NCBI GenBank assembly: GCA_001970855.1 | Contig: LSSN01002594.1 | Location: 1-17,922 of the forward strand | Direction of reading: 5' to 3' | DNA length: 17,922 bases | Source: Smittium culicis | Taxonomy: Eukaryota; Kickxellomycota; Harpellomycetes; Harpellales; Legeriomycetaceae | Part shown: positions 1 to 10,204 of the stretch, piece by piece | Position numbering within the stretch: position 1 is the first letter of the stretch | How the letters are laid out: each line of letters opens with the position of its first letter | Position numbers and translations under genes: made by a program | Notes under the pieces: model-generated | Seen by the model: only the letters and a program-made list of their open reading frames with translations | What the model was told of the DNA's origin: nothing | Database searches by the model: none

Positions 1-638
1 TCTGACTCTTTGGCCGCATTTGATGTCTTGTCGATGGTTGTGATAGTAACGTTCTTAATGAAATCAGTTGCTTCTTTACTCTCAGAATTTTCCATTTTGA
101 GATCCAATCCACTTTTCGCTTGGTCAGTTGAGATAATTTTTGCTGGTACTGCTGCACCACTATTCTCTGCACCGCTATCAGCACCCTCAGTACCTGTGCA
201 GCCGTCCATTGGTACCTTTGCACCAGCCTCAACCAGCTCAGTCTCATGAGTAATAAGATTTTTTTCGCCACTCAATTTATCCTTTTCGGTTGCTGACGTC
301 TCGGCGCGCTGGCCAGTTTCGCCACTGACTAGCTCGCCGCGTGATCTGCTAGCTACACCGTCGACGCTAGTTATCGCAAGCCCCGCATCCGCCCTCTTCG
401 CCTCGCTGCTCAACTCCGTCGACACTGGCTCTACACTGCCGCTATCTTCTTTCGGCACTGATGAACATGCGTGCGCTGCCTCCTCATCCAACGTTTTTAG
501 TACCTGCTGCGCACTGTTGCTTTCAACAGCAATGTTTGCCTTGTGGTCAGTTGCCGTGTCGCTCACTTCGCCCGCTACATTCATAAGCGTCAGCCGCGGC
601 GATATCGGCTCTGCCGCCTTGCTCTGATTAGTTATCAT
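1..638 (-). CDS. Unrecognised low-complexity acidic protein, N-terminal part (runs off left edge)
   Basis: An open frame of 212 codons starts at the ATG at 638-636 and continues past base 1, so the gene is partial. An in-frame TAA (656-654) precedes this ATG; the next in-frame Met is residue 19. The protein is rich in Ser, Ala, Glu, Thr, Gly and Lys, with hardly any aromatic residues, no membrane segment and no motif I recognise. This suggests a largely disordered protein or region. G+C is far higher than in the flanking DNA, and G exceeds C on the coding strand, as in the other real genes here. That supports a gene rather than a chance frame. A CAG/GTAAGG donor-like sequence sits just upstream at 660-652. 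A CTAAT plus CAG acceptor-like sequence lies inside the first codons, so the true start could be altered by splicing. No function can be assigned. Confidence 0.6.
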   Translation of the reverse strand, partial: MITNQSKAAEPISPRLTLMNVAGEVSDTATDHKANIAVESNSAQQVLKTLDEEAAHACSSVPKEDSGSVEPVSTELSSEAKRADAGLAITSVDGVASRSRGELVSGETGQRAETSATEKDKLSGEKNLITHETELVEAGAKVPMDGCTGTEGADSGAENSGAAVPAKIISTDQAKSGLDLKMENSESKEATDFIKNVTITTIDKTSNAAKES

Positions 639-774
639 AATTATCTCACCTCCTTACCTGCTTTTTTTTTTTTTTCGTATTTGCTTGAGTATTTTTTTTT
701 TCAATAAAAAAAAAAAATTTAAAGTGTCCGTGTAGTCCCCTTTTTTGACTTGCCAAGCTTGGTTACGCGAGATC

Positions 775-785
775 CTTTATATATG
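775..785 (-). promoter_or_regulatory. Possible TATA box for the left-edge gene
   Basis: On the minus strand this reads CATATATAAAG, about 140 bases upstream of the start codon at 638. It is a good TATA match, but the surrounding DNA is so AT-rich that chance matches are common. Confidence 0.3.
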
Positions 786-3387
786 AACTTTTTTTCTTAT
801 TATTTTTGTTATTATCTTCTAAGCAATAAAAAAAAAAGAAATTAATTTGGTTTTTGGACTTGTTGCGGTATTTCTTTTTTATCCTTTTCCTCCCTTGCCT
901 TTAAATTTCTTGTTGTTAGCTCAATTATTTTTAAAAAAGGAATTAATTTGAATGTTTAAACGATTTAATATTCTTGTTATTATCTAACTATTCTTGTTCT
1001 TATATGTGTATAAATCCTCTTTTAAATGTGGTTATGTATTATCTGATGATGGATTTATGATGAGTATATCTCTATGCTCCAAATGATGCTCAAATGATAA
1101 TTAAAACTTTTATGTGTGTGCGATATTCAAAAAAAAAAAAAAGAGAAACTTGATCTATATTTTCGATATTTTAAAAAGTTGGACCAAATATATTCTTTAT
1201 AAGTCGTTGTGTTTTAAATATTAAAAAAATTACAAGAAAAGAAAAAAAAATTAATAGTAGTCGGATTGTACTTTTTATATATACATTTCCCTCCCAGATT
1301 ATTTACAACTTTTCAGTCTTGAAGGGATCCAAAAATTTACTCGATTAATTCATTTAAGATGCTTATTTTTTTGTTTTTTCTTAACTAATTAAAAAATCAA
1401 AAAGAATGGGTGGGAGGTGTGTACTTAGTTATGCATGAATACTTACTTTCCTGATATAATAACGTGCAGGAGTTTACTTTATAAAAAAGTTGGCTAGTAA
1501 AATAAAATAAAAAAGAAGGTGGTTATATATTTGAGAAAATGAGGATGGATGTATTTATTTTTTTTAACAATAGTAGCCAAGTATACAATATCTTCACTCA
1601 TTCATATTAAAATTCGGATTTTGTTAATGGATTAAAAAAAAAGGAGGATTTTTGTCAAAAGAAAAAATAGGCATTGAATTTAGCTTGTGTGAAAAATCAT
1701 TTAGTGTAGCAGATATTTTCCTGGCTTAAAACTTTGTTATTATTATTTTTTTTATATAAAACTCCACTGTTCACTTTAATCCCACCTATTTCAAAAACCA
1801 TTACAACCTTTTTAAATGTATAAAATACAGGATATTTTTTTCTGTGTATATAGTAAACTCAAATTGGAAAAAAACATAAATCACGCGTAAAAAAATAAGC
1901 CTCTCCTGGAATTTTTTTTTTCTTTTCCTTTTTTTTGATTTAGGTGGTTATAGTTAAGAAATATAAAAAAAGGCAGGAGTAAGTATGGATCAATACTCTT
2001 TCAATCCTCGCGAAATTTATTTTCAAGTTTATTTTGTAGAAGGCTTTAGATATGAACTTTTTAATTGAATGGTGAGCTCTTATTTCCTGTATGTATTTCT
2101 CAATGGGAAAATATTAAAGTGTTAGTATAAAGACCAAGAAAGGAATGGAAAAAAAAAAGCCACAGTTTGGTTTTTCAATTAAATTCGTGCATTTAAATAA
2201 ATATTCTTTTCTGACAAAATTGTAACTTTTCGCTGTAACTGAAAAAAAAAAAAAAAAAAGCTAAAAAAAAGCCTCAATCGAAAAAAAAAAAAAAGCTGAT
2301 TTATTCAAAAATTATAAAGCAAATGATTTAATTTCTGAGTGCGCTAAATTGCATTACATTTATATGGCCCAAAAGCTTACATTTTTCGATGTGTGATCTA
2401 ACCAGTAAATATATATATACTCATATATTATAATTATTATTCGGATTTGAAGTTGCTTTATTTTCAAAAAAAAAAAAAAAAGAATTTCTAATTTCCAAAT
2501 AAATCAACTTTGGTATAGCTTATGCGCGTATTAAAGCAGGATACACAGTAGGATATATATTTTAAACATAATGCTTGCATTAAATAGGAAAAACTTTAAT
2601 CTGCTTAGTCTTTGAGAATTTGAGTGTTATGGGTTGAGTATGATTATAACTATATTTGATTTAAATTTCTTAAGAGCTCAGTATTTTCCATATGGATTTT
2701 GGTCGTTTTATATCCATCAAAAATGTTTAGCACTTTTGATTAATTTTTTACTTTTGAATTTACATTTATTTTTGGGTGTAAATTTCGTGGTCACTGTATA
2801 TAATCGGAAAGCAAGTTTTCTGTGTCTACAAAAAACAAAGTATGGTACTTGGCTGACTCAACACATACAATTTGTATATTCGTTTAATTTTTTTTAATGT
2901 CGCTAAACAGTGGTAGTGGGAGTAGTTTTAAGAGTATTGGGCCACAAGCAGCCAAAACAATCATTATTAATTTTTGATAAATGTATATGTTGCGATCCTG
3001 GATAATTTATTTGTACCCAGAAGTACTATTTATTAGGCTTTATTTCATATTCATTTCACCAGCAATGGCTTTCAAAAATGACTTTTTGACAGCTCCTCTT
3101 ATATTAGCCAGCTAATATTTATTTTTGTCAACCCAAAAAAAATTATAAATATCAAGAAGCCCCTTTATATCATACTTTTATTTTTTTTTTTAAAAAAAAA
3201 AAAAAAGAACTTACCTTTGCAAGCTATAACTCTATTAGATCTGATGCTGGGACGTCTTTGCTCAGAAAGAGCGTTTCGATTTCATAAACTAAACTAAATT
3301 GATAATTCCACAGGCCAGCATGGACTACGCTTGATCAACTTATAGCCTTTATCTGAAACCTGGATTGGCCTATGCGAATACTAATAA

Positions 3388-3591
3388 TTAAATGAATAGC
3401 TGTGCTTTCAAATATCCACCACTCGCTAGAAAGCCTCTAAATCCCGTAGCTGTATCTATTTCCTTATCATATACAACCGTATCACTCTTTAACAAGTATC
3501 TTGACCATCCCAAACATACTTTATAACCCCCCAATGGATTATAAAAGAGCACACTAGCATACACTGCGGGTGTAATAATAAAAAGCACCAC
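3388..3591 (-). mobile_element. Ty1/copia-like integrase C-terminal relic (weak)
   Basis: The minus-strand frame contains residues NPLGGYKVCLGWSRYLL followed by KSDTVVYDKE. In copia polyproteins the integrase region ends with a pattern of the form GYxxYxPxxxxxxxSRDVVFDE; the GYKV and S-D-x-V-V-x-D-x-E spacing fits it. Further along the same strand, near 3090-3020, a short stretch reads KAIAGEMN, which resembles the WxxAMxxEM sequence that opens the copia reverse transcriptase. The order, integrase then RT, is correct for such an element. No intact pol frame remains. The similarity was judged by eye and is short, so this could be chance. Confidence 0.35.
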
Positions 3592-3919
3592 TTATTATGT
3601 CGCAACATTTCAACAACTAAAAAAAAAAAAGCTCACCATTGATATGAATAGTTTAATACATTAAATGAATTTCAATTTTAGTTTAACGAATCAACAACTC
3701 AAAAGAAAAAAAAGTTAAACTACAAAATAAGTGCATCCAATAGTCAAGCGTTTTGAACATTTTTCTTTATACTTTTTTATTTATCTTAATTCCTGGCTGT
3801 TGAAATATGCAAATATATTTAAAAACGAGCATAATCGCTTTAGAATTTAACAGTTTCTGTTCATAAATTACTCAATAAATCATTTACCGCAAACACATAC
3901 GTCAATATAATAAATTCGA

Positions 3920-6900
3920 ATGAGAAAAATATGCGCCCAGAAAAACGAGCTGGTTACTACCGATCCCTCTTGCACCAAGGTGCACTCTAACACTGGCGAG
4001 AAACTATACTCGCACATAATTAGCGCCTCTCCCAGCACTCAAATAAATACCATTCCAAACTCGCAATTGGGAATCGAGCAAGAAATAAGCATTCTGGTAG
4101 ATCTGCTTTCGAACGAGTACGATGGCGAACCACGAGCTGAACTCATCACCGCCTACTTGGATTCCATAGCAAAACCTGATAAGGGCGCTCCAGTTAATCT
4201 GCTAATTAAAAACGGACTACTGGAAAAGATCATTGTAACTGCCAATTTATCTTATCCCTTTGCATTTAAAAGATATATTAAATATAATATTATTGGAATA
4301 TATAGGATTGCTTGGACTCAAAATGCATAAACATGTATATTGATTCGATATCAATATTTACATACATCATTACGAGTGGAGAGTGCAAACTCGAGCAAGT
4401 ACTGTCGAAATGCTGCATGATTTTCGATATGATTTTTAAACTCAAAGAGTCTAGAATGAACAAGCTCCGGTTTCTGGTTCTAAAACTTATCAACGCCTGT
4501 TTGAAAAAACTTCACGTGTACAACATGTAAGCACTTTGTTTTCCCCCCCTTTCTATCCATTATTTTATTTATTTTTATTTTAGATTGTAAATATATTTAG
4601 TAGGCGATGTGGAAGCTATAGTTTACTTTTTTTATCTTTTTATTTAAAAACTTTCATTATTATTAGACTTGATTTTTAATCAATTCAATTCAATTCAATT
4701 GAAATGTTAAAAACTTCTATTTATACAAAAATATATATATTTTATTTATTTAATTAGGATATTGAAGGATGTTGATATTTATAACTACTTCATATTGAGA
4801 ATAAACGACTCTTGTCGATACGTACGTATTTCTTCTTTTTTTCTTTCTTCTGATTAACTAAAATTCAATACTTTTATTACAAGAAAATTCCAATGTTGCA
4901 ACCTTGGCAGCTAAACTATACTAATTAATGTAAATAGATTAGGGAGTTATCAATTGAAATTTTCATCGCAATATCATTAATAAATGACAAAGACGATGAT
5001 GATTCAAGACGTTTTCATGGCATTAAGATGAAGATCGCCGAGTACATAACAACAGCAGTGTTTAGCGATGGAGAATGCGGCCGGATATACAATTGTATGG
5101 AGTTTGTAGTTTTGTCATTGAATAAAGATTGGAACGACGAAGGATACGGGAAAAAAGTTTGCTTTGAGCTTGGAGTGGAAATGATCAACAAGAATTTCCA
5201 AAAATTTATGGAATTTGTCGAGAATTCAGGCCAAAACAGCGACCTAAACGGCCAGACAATCGACTTGTTCGTTTCGGTTTACAGGGCAAATGAAAGGCAT
5301 AAACAAAAGCGCGCCAAAACTGCAGAATTGGATTATGAGTTGGCAGGCATTTACAATGAAATAGTGAAGACTACGATTAATGAAGAATTCGATGGCGAGT
5401 TTGCTGGAGAAAAAGCGCACAACTACATTCTGTTTTTATCAAAGCTGGTTTCGAAAACAGTTGGAACACAGGCGGTACTGGACATTAGTTTGTATAAAGA
5501 TCTGGCGTGTTTGGTTGCAGTGGCGTACTATTTTAGCTTGAAGATCGACGTTTCGGTGATACAAAAGTGTCTTGATGTGCAAGGTTATTTTTCAGTTGGG
5601 CGTGGAGAAAAAGATGACGTAGTAGCATTTAGGGAGATATTTTTAGGAGGCGAAAGGCGGGATAGAGCTAAAGCTGGACTAAATGCGAGGGGGAGAAATG
5701 TCAGGTACGGAACGGATTATTTAAACTGCATGAGGGAGCTGATGGGCGTTGGAAATGTCGACGCGCGGAGAAGTTTAGCAAGAGTGGTGCTGTTATCGAT
5801 GATCGAGTGCGATAAATGCGGGATACTGGCGAGCGGTCGATTGCTTGTCGTGCAGCTAGGCTTGGTGAGCCAAATTGAAGGAGAACTTTCTGAAATTAGT
5901 GATTGCAAAAATTGTGTTCTAAAAGTTATGGTAAAGGTAATTGGGGATTATAAGTATTCAGTTGATATTGTAGGCAGGGTTGTGTACTTTGTGCTTGTGA
6001 ATATGAGGAGCCGTGTAGGTGAAGATACTGATGATGATGATGGGATGGAGAGGCAAGTTCTAGCGAGGATACAGATGGGAGAAGATGGACTTGTCGAATC
6101 AATAATGTATTCAATAATCAAGTATTTGGACGAATTTATAGCAAGAAAGCGTGCTGCAAGGATGGTGAGTGGGATAGCTGTAAGGGAGGAACTTTTGAAT
6201 TGGGCTATGGAACTGATAAATTCGGAGGACGCAGTTGAGAGGGGTTTGGGTATAGAGTTTATGGCTAGGATGCGGAAGGCAGTCCATCTAGGAGGTGTCT
6301 TGATGGGAAAAGTGGAGGGGAGCGAAGACTATGGCGCAATAATAGTAACAAGGTTTGATGAGGTAATTGTATCTAGATTTTATGAGCTGGTGAGAGATGA
6401 TCAGGAGGTGGCCAGGCAAACGCTTTTGTATATGTCATCGGTCATTTCAAGCGAATGTGGTGTTGCGAGAGATTGCGTGGCGGTGGGGCAGCTTGATTCT
6501 GCGCGTTTAGGGGCAATACAAAGTTTTTTATGTAGATTAGCTAGCTCTGAGACGAGTAAGTTTGTGAATATTTTCGCAGGGCTTTTTGAGGCAGAAGATT
6601 TAGAGTTGCGAATAGCAGGGATATCGGTGTTTTGCGAAGCGCTGAGATTTTCGCTTTCGGAGTGTATGAGAACAGAGGAAGAAGCAGAGAGGAATAGGAC
6701 GGCCAGTATCTTATCAGAAGAGATTAAGGCACTGGTAGTTAAAACGGTAAGAAATACTAGCACGCCTTATTTGTTTTATATAGATTATATATGGCAATGT
6801 AAATGCGTATAGGTTTTAGAGACAGAGTCCTTTGCGGTGATTAAAGGGCTGAGGAGCACTGTGGAGAGTCTGGCAGAGCTTATGATAAGTTCTGGGGCAG

Positions 6901-7145
6901 ATGGGAATGCAGCGGCAGTGGACAGACTTGAAAAGTGCCGAGCAGCTATAAGACTGCGGACAAATAGCGGCACCAGCATCGACGAAGATCGGGCAACCGG
7001 ACGCACGGAGCCAAAAAGCGGCGTTGTGACCGGCGGAGGTGCTGGGATCTGTGGCGGAAGCAGCGAGTGGGACGCGCTGTACGACATTTTGAGCGAATCG
7101 ATTTCCGGCAGGACGAAGCATGCCAACGTTCTGGACTGCGACTGA
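3920..7145 (+). CDS. FANCI-like HEAT/solenoid protein, five exons
   Basis: Exons 3920-4234, 4306-4526, 4758-4821, 4938-6746 and 6813-7145 join in frame to give 913 residues ending at TGA. All four introns are GT-AG (71, 231, 116 and 66 nt); the third has TACTAAT shortly before its TAG acceptor. The protein is helical throughout, like an ARM/HEAT solenoid, with an acidic loop (DDDD) in exon 4. Three co-linear stretches resemble Fanconi anaemia protein FANCI as I remember it: residues about 265-284 (a W then VCFELGVEMI), 360-412 (AHNYILFLSKLV onward) and 461-485 (containing NVDARRSLARVVLL, compare LDARKSAVAGFLLLL). FANCI pairs with FANCD2 as a DNA clamp, and both are monoubiquitinated in crosslink repair. 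The aligned region around residues 300-330 has no clear match to the modified lysine. At 913 residues it is shorter than animal FANCI (about 1,300), mainly at the C-terminus. The first 200 residues also look armadillo-like without a clear family. The gene structure is much surer than the name. Confidence 0.6.
4681..4700. repeat. (CAATT)4 microsatellite in intron 2
   Basis: Four perfect CAATT units lie in the second intron of the FANCI-like gene, the longest of its introns. Confidence 0.85.
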
Positions 7146-7257
7146 ACGAATCTGTTTTCTTGTTTTGTTTTTTTTTCGGAACTTCCATTTCTCAAGACAG
7201 TATATTTATTGGCTAGACTGTTTTACACGGATGCTTTACTTGATATTTGTGTCGCGC

Positions 7258-7343
7258 GACACCCTTTTTTTGACATCTTTTTTTCATCTAGACATTCTTT
7301 GACACCCTTTTTTTCATCTAGCTATTTTTTGGCATCTTTTTTT
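7258..7343 (+). repeat. Imperfect GACA(C/T)C-T7 (CATCTA) repeats
   Basis: About four to five degenerate copies of a 10-20 base unit, GACACC or GACATC followed by about seven T and often CATCTA, lie in tandem at 7258, 7272, 7301 and around 7331. They follow the stop codon of the FANCI-like gene and fall in its likely 3' UTR. No function is evident. Confidence 0.6.
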
Positions 7344-7426
7344 AATTTTGGCAATTATGGTTATGCTGAAAATTGCTAAGCATGTCATTATCTATGTAAC
7401 TTTTTTTTTTTTAAAAGCGATTTGGC

Positions 7427-7432
7427 AATAAA
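7427..7432 (+). terminator. Possible polyadenylation signal, FANCI-like gene
   Basis: AATAAA lies 282 bases after the stop codon. This hexamer is common by chance in AT-rich DNA. Confidence 0.3.
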
Positions 7433-7901
7433 CATAATATGCCAATCATTAATGCAGATCTTTATTCAATCATTCTCTCATAATAGCGATTATTGGCTGA
7501 ATACAAATGCATCTTGGCCGGTGGTTGGCTCTCGTGACTATGTTGAAAAGCGGTGAGCTGGGACTATCTGGAATATTATTGGGTGGTTGGAATAATGGCA
7601 GCGGAAATAATAGAATTTTGGGACAATAATTAATTATAGGAACCATAAAATCAATTAATGGGGAAAAAATGTGCTATGAATTTATTCCAATTTGCAGAGC
7701 AGTTTATTTATATTGAATTTTTTTTTTTTTATTTTTTCTAGAGGGAAAATTATATGAAGAGCAAAAGATAATAAACTTGAAAAAAAAAAGTTAAATAGCA
7801 TATAGTCTTCTTTTTTCAAGAGATTAAATAATCACATAAAGGAAAAGGGGCTAGGAAGTTTTCTTGGCAGATAAGACGAAATATATATACAGCGAAAAGC
7901 G

Positions 7902-8816
7902 ATGTCAGAGCCAGTTTCAGGAGCAGCAGCAGTAGCGAAACCGGAGGGGAAGAAGAAATCGAAGGGGGGAATATCGGGTAAGAACTTGCTGCTGGGCGCG
8001 GCGATCCAGACGTTCGAGGTGTCGACGTTGGGGCAGCCGTTCGAGGTGGTGAAGACGCAGATGGCGGCGAACAGGGGCCAGAACTTGCGGCAGGCGTTGA
8101 AGGCGACGTATGCGCGCGGAGGGGTGAAAGGCTACTACCAAGGACTGTGGCCGTGGGCGGTGATTGAGGCGAGCACGAAGGGCGGCATATTGCTGTTTGC
8201 GAGTTCGGCGGTGGAGAATTTGATGGTGACGAAGGTGCATGCGGGCAATGCGACGGCCGGGCTCGTGGGCGGGATGATGGGGGGCCTTGCGCAGGCGTAC
8301 ACGACGATGGGGTTCTGCACGTTCATGAAGACGGTCGAGGTGACGCGGCATAAGGCAGCGGGCGAGGTGCCACTATCGACGTTCACGGTGGCGCGCAACG
8401 TGTTTGAGAAGGAGGGCATACGCGGGCTGAACAGGGGAGTCAGCGCGGTAGCAATACGGCAGATGACGAACTGGGGGAGTAGGTTTGGTATTTCGCGGTT
8501 CACGGAGAAACTGTTCAAGGGCGGGGACAAGAACTACAAGCTGAGCAATACCGAGCGGCTGATGTCGTCAGTTATCGGTGGCGCACTGAGCTGCTGGAAC
8601 CAGCCGATCGAGGTGATCCGCATCGAGATGCAGTCGCAGCTCAAGGTGGAGGGCAGACCAGCCAATGCCAGCGTGTTTGGTACAGCAAAATACATCTACC
8701 AGAACAACGGCTTCTTGGGTTTCTATAGAGGCGTAACCCCGAGAGTCATGCTTGGCGTCTACCTCACCACATGCATGGTGTTTGGCGGCGACAAACTCAA
8801 AGAATACTTTGCATAA
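7902..8816 (+). CDS. YHM2: Mitochondrial citrate/2-oxoglutarate carrier (YHM2 family)
   Basis: This single-exon gene encodes 304 residues of the mitochondrial carrier (SLC25) family, with about six transmembrane helices in three repeats. Carrier signatures are QPFEVVK (45-51) in repeat 1 and NQPIEVIR (233-240) in repeat 3. Repeat 2 is degenerate, MGFCTFMKTVEVTRH (136-150), as in Yhm2. Other Yhm2-like blocks are TLGQPFEVVKTQMAANR, GYYQGLWPWAVIEASTKGG and AVAIRQMTNWGSRFG. In yeast the protein sits in the inner mitochondrial membrane, exchanges citrate for 2-oxoglutarate, helps supply cytosolic NADPH, and has been found at mitochondrial nucleoids. The length is normal for the family. The first 26 residues are Lys/Ala-rich. 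Codons mostly end in G for the first 230 residues, then shift toward C in the last 50-60, a change within one gene. Gep4 follows 251 bp downstream on the same strand. Confidence 0.95.
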   Translation: MSEPVSGAAAVAKPEGKKKSKGGISGKNLLLGAAIQTFEVSTLGQPFEVVKTQMAANRGQNLRQALKATYARGGVKGYYQGLWPWAVIEASTKGGILLFASSAVENLMVTKVHAGNATAGLVGGMMGGLAQAYTTMGFCTFMKTVEVTRHKAAGEVPLSTFTVARNVFEKEGIRGLNRGVSAVAIRQMTNWGSRFGISRFTEKLFKGGDKNYKLSNTERLMSSVIGGALSCWNQPIEVIRIEMQSQLKVEGRPANASVFGTAKYIYQNNGFLGFYRGVTPRVMLGVYLTTCMVFGGDKLKEYFA

Positions 8817-8899
8817 TACCCTATTCCCATAACTCATTTTTTTGATTTTTTTTTTTATATACATATAGTGTGTTTTTGTGTAGAGATTCGTTTATAGCT

Positions 8900-8905
8900 A
8901 ATAAA
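8900..8905 (+). terminator. Possible polyadenylation signal, YHM2
   Basis: AATAAA lies 84 bases after the YHM2 stop codon, downstream of a T-rich stretch, in a suitable 3' UTR position. Confidence 0.45.
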
Positions 8906-9067
8906 TATTATGAAAGCGTAGAATTATTTTAAAGCGGGAGAAGATTATTGGTTCTGTGAGGACTAGATCTAGCCAATGAAATAAACTTAACCAAGCCTAG
9001 ATTTAAGTGTAAATTGGCGGAAGCGATTTTCAAGGGTTGAAGTCTATTTTTAATCCAGAAAGACATA

Positions 9068-9881
9068 ATGGGGCAATCATTTAATTTCGAGGCAGTCAAG
9101 GCGCTGTTCAAAGTGATTACCAGACCGTCGCTGCTACGACCTTCGCTCATCGCCAAGAGTAAGTAGCATATAAACCTATCTATACTTTTAAATATGTTTT
9201 AGTCAAACAAGCAATTCAAAAAAAAAAAAAAAAAAGAATAAAGCATAAACTAATTCAAGATGAATAAATAAATTAAAAAATTGTGATTTTGCGTGGGGTG
9301 GGGGTGGGATACTTGCAGATTTGGGTGGTGTAGATTTCGGTGTACTGAGAGCGGCGGGCGTTACGCGGGTGCTGTTCGACAAGGACAATTGCTTGACGGA
9401 GCCGTACGCGCCGAGGATCCACAAGCCGTTTTTGGCCAATTTCGAAGAGTGCGTGCGGATATTCGGCTTGGCGAACGTGTTTGTAGTATCGAACTCGGCG
9501 GGGCTGTGCGGGAGCGTGGCGGAGAGTTCGGCTCTGAACGCTCGCGATCCAGCGAAAAGCGGCGCGGAAGGGGTTAAAGGAAAAGGAGTGAGGGAGGCTC
9601 TAGAGTTCGAGCGGGCGAATGAGGGTGTGCGCGTTATTTACCACCACGCCAAGAAACCGCTGTGCGGGGCAGAGGTTATGGCGGCAGTGGAATCGCTGTC
9701 GACGGCTAATGACGGTAAAATCGCTATGGTGGGTGATCGACTGCTGACGGACGTCGTGTTTGGGCGGCTGAATGGGATGTACACCGTGTATTTGAGCGAG
9801 GAAATCAGCTTGAAGGGCGATAATAAGGCGGCGGCTGCAGTGCGGTACTTTGAGCAGTTCTTCTTCAGGATATTCCGCTGA
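9068..9881 (+). CDS. GEP4: Mitochondrial phosphatidylglycerophosphatase Gep4 (HAD IIIA family), two exons
   Basis: Exon 1 is 9068-9158 and exon 2 is 9319-9881, giving 217 residues. The 160-nt intron has donor GTAAGT, acceptor TTGCAG, a CTAAT branch-like site and an A run of about 18. The product removes phosphate from phosphatidylglycerophosphate in the mitochondrial matrix, a step in cardiolipin synthesis. HAD motifs are complete: I, DKDN (D51, D53); II, SNSAG (88-92); III, lysine in HHAKKP (139-144); IV, GDRLLTD (169-175). The N-terminal RPSLLRPSL resembles the PSL-x-x-PSL segment of yeast Gep4 and is probably targeting or membrane-binding. It is about 30 residues longer than yeast Gep4 (185). 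The extra length is a Ser/Ala/Gly/Lys loop at about 93-125 between motifs II and III. Reading exon 2 alone would miss the true start, which requires the short first exon. Confidence 0.92.
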
Positions 9882-10204
9882 CTAAGAATAATGTTTAAAA
9901 AAAGAAAACTTTGGCTTTGGATCTAAATCTTTCGCCAATATTTTATTTTATAGATCAAGGCAACAAGTAGTAATAATTTGATGTAATAAATTAATAAATA
10001 TCGCTCTATTTTATTAGAGATAAAAGTAATTTAAATAGAAATATATTTTATTTAATAGATAGTATAGAGTATTGAGTTGGTGAAAGTAAGGGTGGGTACC
10101 CTAAACTACTACAAAAGGTAATAGTAAGGGCGTATAAAAATATCTCAAGAAACAAAAAGTTAAAGCTAGAGTTGGAGTTGGTGGTAGTTAAAGGGGAGTA
10201 AAAC
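9882..10204. other. Shared 3' region of convergent GEP4 and IF1 genes
   Basis: This AT-rich spacer lies between two stop codons that face each other. Plus-strand AATAAA signals (9985, 9993) and a minus-strand AATAAA (10052-10047) lie within 70 bases of each other, so the two 3' UTRs may nearly meet. No coding frame is seen. Confidence 0.55.
9985..9990 (+). terminator. Possible polyadenylation signal, GEP4
   Basis: AATAAA lies about 104 bases after the stop codon, with a second AATAAA at 9993-9998. Confidence 0.4.

Larger units (their letters stand above)
639..3919. other. Gene-free AT-rich intergenic region
   Basis: This 3.3 kb has very low G+C and many A or T runs of 10-18 bases, for example around 2241-2258, 2281-2294, 2467-2481 and 3180-3206 (T run followed by A run). 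The longest plus frame, 2634-2897 (87 codons), is rich in Phe, Leu and Ile as expected of random AT-rich sequence, and I do not call it a gene. A short frame at 2897-2977 starts ATG TCG CTA and has more normal composition, but it ends after 26 codons and has no recognisable partner exon. The only likely homology is a weak copia-type relic at 3.0-3.6 kb on the minus strand, listed separately. Confidence 0.6.
7146..7901. other. Intergenic region between the FANCI-like gene and YHM2
   Basis: No convincing coding frame is present. It contains a poly-pyrimidine repeat block (7258-7343) and a possible polyadenylation signal for the upstream gene. A more mixed-composition stretch at about 7480-7620 probably holds upstream promoter elements of YHM2. 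An AT alternation (ATATATATA, 7881-7889) lies 13-21 bases before the YHM2 start codon. If it is a TATA element, the 5' leader would be extremely short. Confidence 0.5.

Noticed and set aside
10..249. Plus-strand 79-codon frame
   Set aside because: It lies antisense to the longer open minus-strand frame with better gene-like composition, and has no recognisable homology.
2634..2897. 87-codon hydrophobic plus-strand frame, possible membrane protein
   Set aside because: Phe/Leu/Ile/Tyr-rich composition is what random AT-rich DNA encodes; no promoter, intron or family evidence.
639..3919. CRISPR array, tRNA or rRNA genes
   Set aside because: No regularly spaced direct repeats, no tRNA-like TTC-arm sequences and no rRNA blocks were seen in this or other intergenic regions. 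The genome is eukaryotic.
5028..6812. Single-exon 594-residue gene starting at 5028
   Set aside because: The frame stays open upstream to an intron acceptor at 4937 with a TACTAAT branch point, and earlier exons join in phase. Downstream, a GTAAGA donor at 6747 leads to exon 5.
5717..7188. Several minus-strand frames inside the FANCI-like gene
   Set aside because: They are shadows of the spliced plus-strand gene, whose exons join in phase across four introns.
7917..8530. Arg/His-rich minus-strand frames opposite YHM2
   Set aside because: They are antisense shadows of a GC-rich, clearly conserved carrier gene.
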